A stretch of DNA of 60,000 bases, taken from Membranipora membranacea. Lineage: Eukaryota > Bryozoa > Gymnolaemata > Cheilostomatida > Membraniporidae. The position numbers were made by a program, and so were the translations under genes. The stretch covers positions 30,914,283 through 30,974,282 of the forward strand of contig OU612066.1 in assembly GCA_914767715.1 (NCBI GenBank), given 5' to 3'. Below, piece after piece: positions 11,663 to 23,200 of the stretch (position 1 is its first letter; every line of letters starts with the position of its first letter). The notes beneath the pieces were generated by a model, which did not search any database, was not told the origin of the DNA, and saw only the letters and a program-made list of their open reading frames with translations.

Positions 11663-11751
11663 TTAAATTGATGATTTGCAAGCAGCAAAATTGAATTATT
11701 GTTCAAATTCAGACTGTTCAGGAAAAAGCTGTTGCTTCGTTCATTTTTATA
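11663..11751 (-). promoter_or_regulatory. TATA box and non-coding first exon of the minimal GYCC gene
   Basis: On the minus strand TATAAAAA lies at 11751-11744. The first exon should start near 11720 and ends at 11663 before GTGAGTAACC. It contains TTGCTGCTTGCAAATCATC, which recurs as TTGTTGCTTGTAAATCATT at 27100-27120 and less closely in the first exon at 32.3 kb. Confidence 0.55.
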
Positions 11752-12089
11752 CCAAATTTTTGGCCAGATGTCCACTGCTTCAACCATGCGAAAAGAGAAA
11801 AAGCGACAATATACTGTGATTGGTGAAAAGTCACGAAGCCATAAAGTGATACATTTATCTTCTAAACCAGTTAAGTTTGTTTTGCTTCAACATGCCCATT
11901 GCACACACAAGACAAAAATTAATCATAAAGAAATTTAGTTCAGCTTCAACAAGAGCTCCAAACATAACTTTATTACTTGATTGATGGTCAAACTGGTTGC
12001 ACATGTGAGGCAGAATGTACGAGGGTAATGACACTGACCAAACCAAATGTGTGGCTATAGTATATGAATCTTATCCCCAATACAAGTTA

Positions 12090-12200
12090 TTGTACTGAGT
12101 AGACCTAATAAAGCTCCAAATCCAATATCGAATGACACAGTTAGTAGGATAGCGCTAACCCGAGGTGTACATTGGTAATCTGACTCTGAGTCTGAAAGAT
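12090..12200. repeat. end of duplicated block, inverted copy at 26430-26660
   Basis: Reverse complement shares ATGTACACCTCGG and TAGCGCTATCCT, then GTCATTCGATATTGG, with 26500-26660. Together with 11300-11700 against 27060-27480 this marks a block of about 0.9 kb that was copied in the opposite orientation and included the upstream part of a GYCC gene. Confidence 0.6.
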
Positions 12201-14290
12201 GGGAGATTCCATTTGACCATTGTCGGTTCTTATTGCCACAACAGTGGTAAAGCAACTGTAATTTTGTTTCTGAATTTTACTTGTTGCCAGCATTCATTAC
12301 TACATACAACGTTCACAAGTATGTCAGAGATAAAGTGGTTTTCAAAATTTGAGAAGAAATATTTTCCGATAAGTTCCCTACAATGCACCAAATGTTGGGA
12401 CTATATTCTTGCCAACTTCAAACAGCTTGGTTATTCAAACCAAGGACCTTCACCACTGCATCATTCTCCCTTCTACTGGCTGTTTTGTGTATGAAGGAAA
12501 AAATATCATACATTGAAGTCTCTCCTGCTGTCTGACAGAGACAGCGACATGAGATTGAAAGCCGAAAGCAGACGCATTGATCAAAGATTGAGCAGGACTT
12601 GAAAGTTATGAAGAGATATTAAGTTTTGACAAAAATTAAAAAATATTTGAAAATAGGGAACACAGTTGTGATATCTACTCACCACAAATGTGTTTGATGT
12701 GGTGAGATGGGATGGAATTTACTCATGCACTTCGTTATTTTGAGACATCTTCATTTCTTAGCTGATGGAGGAGCTAGGAGAAGTATCAATATATGTCATA
12801 CCTTGTGTTTTATTAACATACAACAACTGTTACAGTAGGAATACAGAGTGACAATATATTAAGCTTCATCCAAATAATATTGGCGTTGTACTCGGATGTC
12901 AATTGCACTGGTTAAACTACGTAGCAACGGAGCGTTTGGTGGAATTTTCTTTAGTTCTATTGTGCGTTCGAATTGTGCTCTATAATAAACAACGTAATTA
13001 TTAGCGAGTTGTTCTTTTTTGTTCTGTCACTGCATGAAAAACATTCCTAAAGATGATGTAGAATGACAATAAAAGTATATATATACATGGGAAAGCTTTG
13101 GATCAAAGACGCCATGCATAGCTAAAATTGTAATAACAGTAGAAAATTGCTCATCACAACATACTGCATTGACAAAGCAAAACAAAAGCGCCACAAGAAA
13201 ATACACGCCACGAATAATTTACTCAAAAAAGTTGATATAAATTAGGTATTACAATTGCCACAAAATAAACTTACAATTATTAGCCAAATCCAGATTTAAA
13301 TTGAGATCGAGATATAAATACATCAAAGAGAGAGTTGTATATATAACATGAGAGAGAGTGTATAACATCTAACCGACATCAGCTAAAATACAATGCAATA
13401 CAAGAAATTACACTCTAGATTAGAAACAAAGTAGCGATCAACAATTTATGCAGTGTCAAATAAATACATATACATCAAATTGCGGCATAAATTTTATCAT
13501 CGAGCAGTATGATAGTAATTTATGATCATCTCTAATAACAGAAACATTACTCATAAAAAATGGATGAAAATGACTATCATCATTGATCAATCTTGAAATA
13601 ACCTCGTGACAGTACAGGTGATATCAGAAGCTGGTGTGGATGCAAAGATTCTGCACGGATAGCTACCTGGCTTCCTTTTTGAAGGTATCTTTTGATGATG
13701 TTGCAGAAATTGCGATTCATCATTATATTGAACGGCACTTATCAACCCCCCAAGATTTTTAGTCTTATTTTCTAAACAGCAAATCGATGATTTTGAAGGT
13801 TATGATTTTGAACCTAATACATGGTAGCCTATTCTGTGATCAATGGCAGCAACATGATCCTCCACAATTTTCACTGACAACCTTCTTGCTCTCAGCACAT
13901 CGAATATCCTCATTATATCAAATATGAAGTGGTAATTTAAATATTCCGAGGCACCATTTTTTCATTATGGTACCTATAAAGCATCAAATGGACATTGTAA
14001 TCGCACACTCAAAATCGGCTAATTCAAAATAATTGCACTTAGTGCCCGAACCAGGGTAATGCTATGGAAGTTAGGGTGTTGTTTCCATAGTTGTGTGCCA
14101 ACATATAAACTAATAAGTTTGATTTGTAAAATATTTGTATTTGATGTAGCCAAGATACTGTATTCCGTTTCTTTGTCTAATGGACAAGAACTAAGTTGTT
14201 TATTGTGTCACTGGATTATCCTGGAACTGGCTTTCTTTCTATCATACAAAATTTGCTACCACTTGTATTTGTACCACTACCACAAAATTT
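12201..14290. other. intergenic, nothing recognised
   Basis: About 2.1 kb, AT-rich. No coding exon, LINE or TIR signal was recognised. The signal-peptide exon expected for the plus-strand GYCC exon at 14662 was looked for here and not found. Confidence 0.4.
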
Positions 14291-14294
14291 GACC

Positions 14295-15192
14295 CCCATT
14301 TATCCAAATGAGTACAGACATGAATCAAATAATAAATACTGCAATTAGTGTGTTCTTCACTTCATTCGATAAATATGAAGACATAATTTAGCCAATGAAC
14401 TAAAGGTTTAGTTCATTGATTTAGCGATGTATCAGCTTCCCATAAGTTTGAAACAAAATGAAATGAGGTGCCATTGAATGCGAAAATTACTATTATGCTG
14501 GGCTAATTTACATAATTTCAATGCCGGCATCCCAGATACTTGATGCTTTCTTAGGTAGCTCAGCTCACCCCTAAACTTTGAATCTTTGAAGCTATATGTT
14601 ATAGGCCATCCTCAACGTCAGCATAGCCTCCTTGTATTTATACTGTATTCTTTTCTCACAGATAAGATTTGCAAGTGGCCGACTCCACATCCATTCATAT
14701 TAAACTGCACACACCAGCCATCAGGTCCATCATTGGCTGGATGCAGGCTTCCCATTAACGAACCACCTGTACCTAAGTGCGCGTTATGCTGCCCTTGTCC
14801 AGAAGGCGCAACCCTCTTACCTTCATGTCCAAGATATGAGTGGGATTGTGAGGAGAGTACAGGAGGAAGGGGATACTGCTGTCACAGAACATGTCGCCAA
14901 CCCTACACCTTCTTCTCCATCAAACAAGCAGGATTGAAATGTTTCGAATTCGGGAGTGGTTACTGCTGCTTACGAATAAATCAGCAGCCATAGACCTGCA
15001 AATGGACTGGACTAAAAAGCACCGAATTAATCTAGTAATACTGAATATTCTGGATGACTTGGTTCAACAACACTTTTAAGATGTTTTGAAAGATCTGATA
15101 CCTTGTGTGAGCTATTAACTTGATTGTAAAAACTAACCGATTTAAATGCTTTGCTTATTTTCAAACTTTTAAACAGCTAATCAAGAAATAAA
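14295..15192 (+). CDS. GYCC-family protein, last coding exon only (5' end missing)
   Basis: The coding exon is 14662-14993, after acceptor TTTTCTCACAG in phase 1, ending in TAG. It encodes about 110 residues. The N-terminal module (CKWPTPH ... AGCRLPINEP ... KCALCC) lacks the GY before its CC. Two full modules follow, ending GRGYCC and GSGYCC. It is a close relative of the genes at 31.1 kb and 57.2 kb. The 360 bases upstream (14295-14661) align with the intron of the 31.1 kb gene, and the 3' flank (15120-15180) aligns with that gene's 3' flank, so the copy is a true genomic duplicate. The homology stops near 14295 and no signal-peptide exon was found further upstream, so the copy is probably truncated and possibly silent. 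AATAAA at 15187-15192. Confidence 0.6.
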
Positions 15193-16240
15193 ACATGATT
15201 TACCTGAACTGCCTCTTCTTTTCCTAATTACGACGGCGTCCTTGTGTGTCAATGCTGCAAAACAATTTATAAACCATGCGATGGATTCAGGTATCGTACC
15301 TACACTCCGGTAGTATTGAATAAAAATTTGACATGTTTGAATAATGTAACTCAAAGACCCAAATGGGAGGATGATTGATTATGCATAATGGTTAGCTGTC
15401 AGTGACATGATCCTAGAAATTCAATTTTCAAAAAGATTAATACACTTCTTCTGCATGTATAACTTGAAGAAATAAAATGTATGGTGCTCTCAAAAATTAC
15501 TTCATTTGTTTTGTTATTGACTATCATTTGTGTGAGGTCCATCTCTCAAACAAAAAATATCAAATCAAAATCCACAAAATTTCAGATCAGTGTTTTTGAT
15601 TGATGCACAGATATCAAAGCACGGACCACATCAAACAGAGAGATTAAGTTTTTTAGAGCCTCTGTTGAATTATAAGTTGGTATTCAAGGCTGAGGACCTT
15701 GATCAACGGCACGTAAATAAGTAATTGTCAGTCTCAGAAGACATTTTGACACACTTACAATAACATCTAAATCTCAAAGAAGATTGCGCTATGTAAATAA
15801 ACAACTGCGTTCCCTACATGCACTTATTTTAACTTTTTATTGACATTTAGCATCAATTCATAGCTTCCCAGTCTTGCTCAATTTGTTTGATGAATGCATC
15901 GGTTTTCAGTTTACTATCCTATAAATCCGTCCCTGTCAGAAAGCAAAAGAGACCCAGAGGTTTGATATGTGTAAATTCATACATAAAACAGGCAGTAGGA
16001 GGAAGAAGGAGTAGTGATGAAGGAGTAGTGATGGAGTAGTTATCCTGGGTTTGAATAACCAATTTCTTTGAAGTTGCCAAGAATATAATCCCAACATTGG
16101 TGCATCATAGGTACCTTAGTGAAAAATGATTCTTCACAAATTTTACCACTTCATATCTGAAATAGCCTACTTGTGAACGCTTTATTGTAGTAATGAATGT
16201 TTGCAATAAGAAGTATTCGGAATTTAAATTATAATTCTTG
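15193..16240. other. intergenic, nothing recognised
   Basis: No coding exon or recognisable repeat was seen. Confidence 0.35.
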
Positions 16241-16269
16241 CTGTTGCGGCATTTAGAATCGACTATGGT

Positions 16270-16620
16270 CATATGGTCATATCGTTCACCAGGAAGGAGG
16301 ATGCAAGGCAGAGGTACAAGTGCGCATGGGCAGAGCCTGGGATAAGTGGAGAGAGTTGACGGGAGTTTTGTGCGACAGGAAAGTCCCTCAGAAGTTGAAG
16401 GTGCTCATCTAAGACAGTGATACGCCCGGTGTTATTATATGGAGCTGAAACATGGCCATTGACAGAATACCTTGCTGAAAGATTTAGTTTATGTGAGATG
16501 AGAATGTTGCGATACTGTCTTGGAATTAGTCTTGAGGAGCACAAAGCCAACGAAAGTATAAGGCAGGAAGCGAATGTGTCGCATATTCGACCCACTTGGG
16601 GCCGAATACCCGAGCAGAAC
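16270..16620 (+). pseudogene. LINE polymerase remnant (C-terminal part)
   Basis: Plus-strand frames read GGCKAEVQVRMGRAWDKW, then after a frameshift near 16408 VIRPVLLYGAETWPL, EMRMLRYCLGISLEEHK and NESIRQEANVSHI. This is the conserved region after the reverse transcriptase domain in RTE/Jockey-like non-LTR elements (YGAETW, EMRMLR, NE.IR). A shift of two bases breaks the frame. After 16600 the homology ends; the remaining C-terminal part is found at 17703-17987. Confidence 0.75.
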
Positions 16621-17139
16621 AGACACTACTATTTCATTCATTTTGCTCATGTTTATTTTGTATGGAGTTAACTTCTTCCTGTTGAGGAAGAAGGCAACTT
16701 CATACAAAAAGTGTTTTGTTTATCTAATCAAATTTATCCACAACATTTGTATTTAGAATTTTGTGACAAGTAGGTATTAATTCAATTTACTAATGACTCA
16801 TAATTGAGATGCATTTTCGACATTAAAATTAGACTTTATTTTGATTAATGGTGATAATAAGTTTAAACAGTCATCGTAAAAAATAAACCACGCTCTATCA
16901 AAGTTTCCTGTGTAAAAGGTCAGAGTAGGTCAACTCCAAAACAGTAAGTCGTAGTACGCTCCAAAATAGTAATACGCTCCAAAATAATAGTAATACCAAA
17001 ATATTGCAGAGTGATATGCTGCTGAGGGCTCTCCAAAAGAACTGCCCTGCCTTGATGTTCCCCCGGTTTTTATATGCACCGGGGTTCATCACGGCGGGTG
17101 AGCATGGCAAAAAACCGGAGGTAGCATTTGCCAATCCTC

Positions 17140-17467
17140 TTGAAAAAGGCGGAGATTGGATTTAGATTTTTTGTCTGATAAAAAGGTTTAATTATACACA
17201 TTATTTAAATGCTTGCGTTTGAACCCTCCAAAAAGACGGAGAATGGATTTAGATTTTTTGTCTGATGAAAAGGTTTAATTATACACATTATTTAAATGCT
17301 TGCGATTGAACCCTCCAAAAAGACGGAGATTGGATTTTAATTTTTGTCTGATTAAAAGGTTTTAATTATACACATCATTTAAATGCTTGCGATTGAACCC
17401 TCCAAAAAGACGGAGATTGGATTTAGATTCTTTGTCTGATAAAAAGGTTTAATTATACACATTATTT
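17140..17467. repeat. 87-bp tandem repeat, about 3.7 copies
   Basis: The anchor (G)ACGGAGATTGGATTT recurs at 17148, 17235, 17322 and 17409, exactly 87 bases apart, with few changes between copies. It lies between the two halves of the broken LINE. Confidence 0.9.
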
Positions 17468-17489
17468 TGAAGTGGTTGACGCCGTCTGG

Positions 17490-17695
17490 TATCACCTGCT
17501 CCCATCCTCTTGGCTCCATTCTCTTTATCCGAAATCTCCTGAGCTGTGAGAACTTGAGATCTCACAGCTTCTGCCCTCCCTTTTTATTGACTCTCCTGAG
17601 TCATCCGAGAAAGCTGTGAGGTCATCTCACAGCGTCTGCCGCTCCTTTTCCTGACTCTCCTGAGTCCTTCAAAGGAAGCTGTGAAGTTATCCCAC
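17490..17695. repeat. GC-richer tandem repeat with CTGTGAGA hairpins
   Basis: About 2.5 copies of a 68-75 bp unit containing AGCTGTGAG ... CTCACAGC and GACTCTCCTGAGTC. Each copy can fold back on itself. It directly precedes the second LINE fragment. Confidence 0.6.
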
Positions 17696-17702
17696 AAATG
17701 TC

Positions 17703-17987
17703 ATGAGTGTGTTAGACTTGATGAGAAGAAGAAAATTGCAGTGGTTTGGGCATGTGTGCAGAAGAGAGGAAGATGATGACATTAGAAGAGTACATGAGAT
17801 GAGAGTGGAAGGAAAGAGAAATCAGGGACGCCCAAAGCATAGATGGAAGGATACTATCAGGAAGGATCTCCAATCCTGTTCCCTCAGTGAAGAGGATGCT
17901 CAGGACAGGATTAGATGGAGAAGTTTGATAGAACTAGGCCTCAGGCAGGCACCCGCTACCCGAACAGGACAGAGCGGAGATAGGTGA
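17703..17987 (+). pseudogene. LINE polymerase C-terminal tail
   Basis: An open 94-residue frame with MRRRKLQWFGHVCRREED, GRPKHRWKDTIRKDL and DRIRWRSLI, the typical end of RTE/Jockey-like LINE proteins (WFGHV ... GRP..RW.D ... DL). It follows on in function, not in sequence, from the fragment at 16270-16620. The BEL element has inserted immediately after it (target GTGAG at 17984-17988). Confidence 0.8.
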
Positions 17988-17988
17988 G

Positions 17989-18965
17989 TGTATCGTTATG
18001 TTAATATATCAGGAGAGTTTTAGCAACACAGACGTTTATTTGTGTAATATCACGAGCTGGTACCCTGAATAATAAAATTCAAAGTAAATAATAAAACTGG
18101 CATAGTGTGGTGATGATACAAAGCAAAGGTGCTATATGTATGGAAAATCGGCCTCAGCGAAATACAATTTGATATTATTAATTATTATGCTGTCAATAAC
18201 GTTAGGTGTTGCTTGCTATTCGATTCGATTCATATTGAATGAAACATTTGAATGCAAAGAATGATGTTACATGATAATTATTATTACACTTACAAAAATA
18301 CTGCCCCTCCGTTAACATACAGTAGGTAGGATAAATAGTTAAGATCTGGTCTAATGATTAACGTATAGATGTAGATCTTTATCTGAAAGAAATGGTTACA
18401 AATCCTAAATACATGCTTATTTGTAAGCGCAATAAATTTACACAGAAATACAAAGTGAATCTCAGTGTTTTAAATGATCAATTCAAGTATCATATTATCA
18501 AACACATTGCGTTAATTGAAAAGCAACAATAATTGGTAAAGGTAAATTTACTGCTGACGTGCTGTCAATCTGTCCTCAAGTATTGAAGATGACAAAAAAC
18601 TACTAGAGCAAAATAATCATATCAAACAAATATTCTAGCTGCACTTACAACTATTGTAGATGTTATCCGTTTGGTAGAATAGAAAACAGTACGGTTAAAT
18701 AGAATGTTGAGTATGATCTGCTGACATAGTAACAAAGTCAGCGTCTGCTGTACTGATGTAAGATATTGTATCTCATAAAATCAGTGGTGTGATGGTGACG
18801 TACACACTAGAGTGCCCACTTCGGTGGCTAAATTGACACTAGCACATAATTGCCTTGCTGCATATGACTGGGTGTGTAACAGTGTATGGATAAAAGAAAG
18901 CTAAGTAATTATGGTGCTACAAGTGTAAAATGGTTAGAATCAGATATTCTGAATATACTGATACA
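17989..18965 (-). repeat. 3' LTR of the BEL/Pao element
   Basis: 977 bases; TGTATC at the left and GATACA at the right form a 6-bp terminal inverted repeat. Paired with 25382-26358. Confidence 0.95.
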
Positions 18966-19211
18966 TCACATACCTAGGGTTTTGACAGATTATGTCTGTC
19001 AAAAGTATAACATAATTAAAGCTACTTAAAATAAGGCTCATGTCCGAAGCCAAATGATGAATGGCTCCGAACAGCAGCGCGGCGCGAGTCAAGAAAAAAC
19101 AGTAAATGATGCGTGGCCGCCCACCCACAGCAGACAGTTCACATCCCTCCAACCAGAGAGGGTCCCGATAACTTACCCTTTTTATCTACTGCGGTTTCAC
19201 CTGGTTATATC

Positions 19212-20243
19212 TTAACCATCAACGGGGACAAGAAGTGCTAGTCTATGTACACTCCTTGTAATAATCGTGTCCCCACCACCTGAATACTCAATGGTCTTAC
19301 CTTGCACCTTATAGTTCTTATAGCATAAAGCAACTTTTCTTACCTGGCCATCTGCACTGGGGAACACTTCTTGTACCCGTGCTAGGCGATACTGTTTGCG
19401 GAGTTGGTTTGAATCAGTGACGAGAACTGTATCACCTACCTTGAAGTTCCTAGACTGCTTGTGCCACTTGTTCTGAGCTGCCAAGGTCGGTGCATATAAC
19501 TCCATCCACTTTCGCCAAAAGTCGTCTACAATGCTCACCACCAGATTCAGTCTGTTCTTTAGGGAGTCATCATCTCTCCACTCTCCAGGGTTTCGTGAAA
19601 ATGGTCGTCCTATCAGAAGGCAGTTCGGGGTGAGTATCGACACATCGGAATCCTCTGAGGGTAGAGTGCCTAATGGTCTCTCATTGACTAGATTTGCTAC
19701 CTCATAGCAGACTGTCATAAACTCACTAGCAGACAGACGATTGTGTTCGACTGAAGGTTTCAGACACTTCTTTACAGTCTTGATAAGAGACTCTGCAGCG
19801 CCCTGGTACCAGGGGCTATCTCCAGGTCCAAACCGCCATTCAAGTCCATTCTCTATACCAACTTTCTTTATTCTCACTTCATCGAGACTCCTCCATACAT
19901 CCTGTAACTCCTTCTCAGCAGCCACAAGTTGAGTTCCAGTATCCGAGAATATCAGTCTAGGCCATCCCCTCACACTAATAAATCTCTTCAGTGCCAGTAG
20001 AAAGGATTCTGTGCTGTATCCAAAAACTGCCTCAATGTGCACAGCGCGTGATACCAGATCTGTAAAGAGCACTCCATAGGCCTTGCCGGATGTGCGCTTT
20101 TGGACTTCGCCTCTGATGACAAAGGGTCCAAACAAATCAAGGATTGTGTGATTGAATGGTGGTCCAGCTGTTAATCTTTCCACTGGTAGCTGAGCCATAT
20201 TCTGACTGAGAAGTACGGATTGTGGAGTTTGCAGTGTTGACAT
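19212..20243 (-). CDS. BEL/Pao integrase core and C-terminal part, in shifted frame
   Basis: A 343-residue frame that overlaps the end of the Gag-Pol frame by 73 bases. It holds the integrase triad: Asp 36 (in LDLFGPF), Asp 101 (FSDTGTQ) and Glu 151 (GAAESLIK), with the long second spacing usual for BEL. A C-terminal domain (about residues 240-340) with VGDTVLVTDS follows. It starts two bases out of phase with Gag-Pol, equal to a one-base deletion near 20230-20243 or to a -1 frameshift. BEL elements normally have one continuous frame, so damage is the simpler reading. No good slippery heptamer was noticed. Confidence 0.9.
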   Translation of the reverse strand: MSTLQTPQSVLLSQNMAQLPVERLTAGPPFNHTILDLFGPFVIRGEVQKRTSGKAYGVLFTDLVSRAVHIEAVFGYSTESFLLALKRFISVRGWPRLIFSDTGTQLVAAEKELQDVWRSLDEVRIKKVGIENGLEWRFGPGDSPWYQGAAESLIKTVKKCLKPSVEHNRLSASEFMTVCYEVANLVNERPLGTLPSEDSDVSILTPNCLLIGRPFSRNPGEWRDDDSLKNRLNLVVSIVDDFWRKWMELYAPTLAAQNKWHKQSRNFKVGDTVLVTDSNQLRKQYRLARVQEVFPSADGQVRKVALCYKNYKVQGKTIEYSGGGDTIITRSVHRLALLVPVDG

Positions 20244-23200
20244 CCATGGATAACACTACCAACTATCTTTGTGCCTTGAGATATCCAGTATTCCTCTCGG
20301 AGTCGAGCGAGCGTCGCGTCACGACCTCTATGTCCGGAGTCGATGTGAGCTTGCATGATAGCTAAATTTGTGAACTCATGAGATGATGGTAGGAACTTCT
20401 GTAGATTTGTCTTGATAGCAGTCATGGGATTTCTCTTAAGGAGCCGAGAACCCATGATCCATACCCCCTCTTCAGTCTTGATAGGGTTGAGTTTCCAGTA
20501 GCGTCCTTTTTTGTCTTCCAGATCTCTCACCATCTCCTTCTGTACATCTTTCACAATCCAGAGCAGAGCATCCTTAAGATCCTGAACACAAGTATTGACG
20601 ACTCGTCCATCTTCCCATTTCCCTCTCTTAGCCAGGTTTCTTAGTCGAGCGACAGTCCAGAGCAGAGATTTTAGCGACTTGAAGTTAGCATAGTTGAATA
20701 TCTGTACAACAGGAGCAACTTCAGCTGCATTACAGATCTTCTTTTCTCCAGGAAGTGTTACTACAGGATCAACTTCACTCTTTGTACCCCACTGTTCTTC
20801 TGGTAGATAGAGGAATGGAGGTCCACGCCACCACTCTGATTCCGGTCCGATGTCCTTAGCTGGTTTTCCACGAGTGAGCCAGTCTGCTGTGTTGTCTGTG
20901 CCTTTGATCCACTTCCAGCTCGACAGATCTCCCTTTGTAGCGTTCTGTATTTCTCCCACACGAATTCCCTCATAGAGCTTGAACCTGATAGACTTGCGAT
21001 TGAGCATACATAGGACAGTGGCTGAATCTATCAGTTGATGGATACTTTCATACTGAAAGCGAGTCTCCTCCTCAATGACTTTTCTGCCCCGCTTGGACAG
21101 GACAGCTGCGTTGAGCTCCATTTGGGGTATACTCAGTTTCTGTTTGAGAGGAGCGATTCTGCACTTGGCCATAATCAGACGGCACCAATACTCTCCATTA
21201 GTTAGCTTCCATCGAACATAAGCACAGAATCCATATGCGTCTTGGCTAGCGTCAGATAGGATGATCAGTGATGGTTTTCCTACCGCGTTGTCAGGTTTTA
21301 AGCATCTGTCATACTGCTGTTGCTCTATGTGAAACATCTCCTGGAAGAATTGGATCCATTTCTTTCTCATGTCTGCGGGTAGGTGTTGGTCCCAAGCTAA
21401 GTCTAGGCACCAAGTTTCACGTAGAAGATACTTAGCTCTGAAGGTGAATGGACACAGGATGCCAAGCGGATCGTAGACTTTCATAGTTTGCTCTAACACG
21501 ATCCTGCGAGTCAGCACATCAGGTATGGATTGAGGTATCTGGCCGATAGTAAGATTAGGCTCTGTATAGACACCCCGCTTCTTCTGCGAGAAATTGAGAC
21601 TGGTAGTGAATGTAATCTTGTCATGTAGAGGGATCCAGTGCACTCCGAGAACTTGCATGCTGAAAGGCTGGTCTCCGGGCACAGGAACATCACTCAAATC
21701 ACTATTTCCATCTTCACCACTAAAGATAAAACACTTGATCCTGAATCCAGTTAGCTCCAGTACGGTCTTTGTGTCCTTAGCAGTAGTTTCAGCTATCTCT
21801 TTCGATGGAAATGAGTCGATAATGTCGTCAACATAAGTGTTGCTCTTCAGCAGCTGAGCAGCCCTCGGGTATTGTCCTTGGAAAATCTCTGCAGATTTCT
21901 TGATGGCCTCCGAGCTTATCGCTGCAGCCGGTCGATCTCCCATATTCACTCTTGTAATGGCATACACATCTGGTTTCCTCTGCTCAAAGTTACGCCAGAG
22001 AAATCTGTGTGTGTGTTGCTCGACATCACCAGTGAATATTGAATTGTACATCTTTGTAATGTCTGCTACTACAGCGACTTGCTCTTCTCTCCATCGGAGA
22101 AGTATCCCAAGAATGTTACTCAAATATGAGTCTGGCCCTTTAGCTAGGCAGCTGTTGAGTGAGACTCCTTTGTATAGCTGGGAGGAGTTTAATACTATTC
22201 TCACGGGTGTTGATTCGGATTTGGGATTCTGCACTGCGAGATGGCTGATGTAATACACTGGCCCTTTCCATTGAGATATCTCGTCCTGAGTGAGTTTACG
22301 AGCAACTTTCCTACTGATCATATCTTGGATCTGATCCGAGTAGATTTGAGCCCATTGCTTGTCTTTCGCTAGAGTTGTCTCTGTACTGCGTAAAGTAGCA
22401 AGAGCTGAAGAAAAGTTGTCAGGAAGAGTTGAAGGATCAATCAGCCAGGGATAAGCCGTGGTAAATCGTTGGTTAGCTTCATCATACTTCAAGTTGGCTT
22501 GGATCATCTGTAGTTCTTGTTCTTCTTTGAAGGAGAAGTCTTGACCTTTGATAGGGCACTTTCCACAGCGGCACGCTCCACATCTAGGCTCTATCTCTAT
22601 TCCGAGTTCTTCACCTTGCATGAAATCTCCAAGAGCAGCTCGCTCAGCTTTGGTCAAACATGTGATGACTCTATCAAACAGGATATGCTGGGGACTGATT
22701 GGTGAGATTGGTTGAATGCGTTCAGTGATAGTGGCATGAGCTAATATAGAAGAATGAGAGCTCATATTAGACAGGGCGGGGTGACTTCTTTGTAGGCACA
22801 ACCCAAACGGACTCCGTAGTACACTCAGATGTTTTCCGGCTGTCGCGACTTCGTTCTTTGGGTGCAGCCCAAAATAGTCGTTACCAACCAGAATGTCGAC
22901 TTGACCAGCTTCTCTCATCAGTAGATTGACATTGATAGATGGAAATAGATTAGAGAGTGTATTCAGGTTCAGCTCCTCAACTCGAGATGTAATCTGCTCC
23001 ATGCTATATGCCTTTATAGAAACCGTAGTGTTGTCCTCTGTGAGTAAATCAAGTGAGTACAGATAAGACAACTCCGTCTTGCTACAGTTGCCTAGTGTTG
23101 TGACGTCTAGATCAACCTGGTGTAATCTCCTAGCGCCGAATCGCTTGACAGCATTATTAGAGATAAATGACACATTCGACCCTCCATCGAAGAAGACAGT

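Noticed and set aside
17140-17467. CRISPR-like array
   Set aside because: Plain head-to-tail 87-bp tandem repeat without spacers, in animal DNA.
17994-17998. LTR start at 17999 with no target duplication
   Set aside because: Extending the LTR by ten bases to 17989 aligns with 25382 (two mismatches) and reveals the perfect GTGAG duplication.
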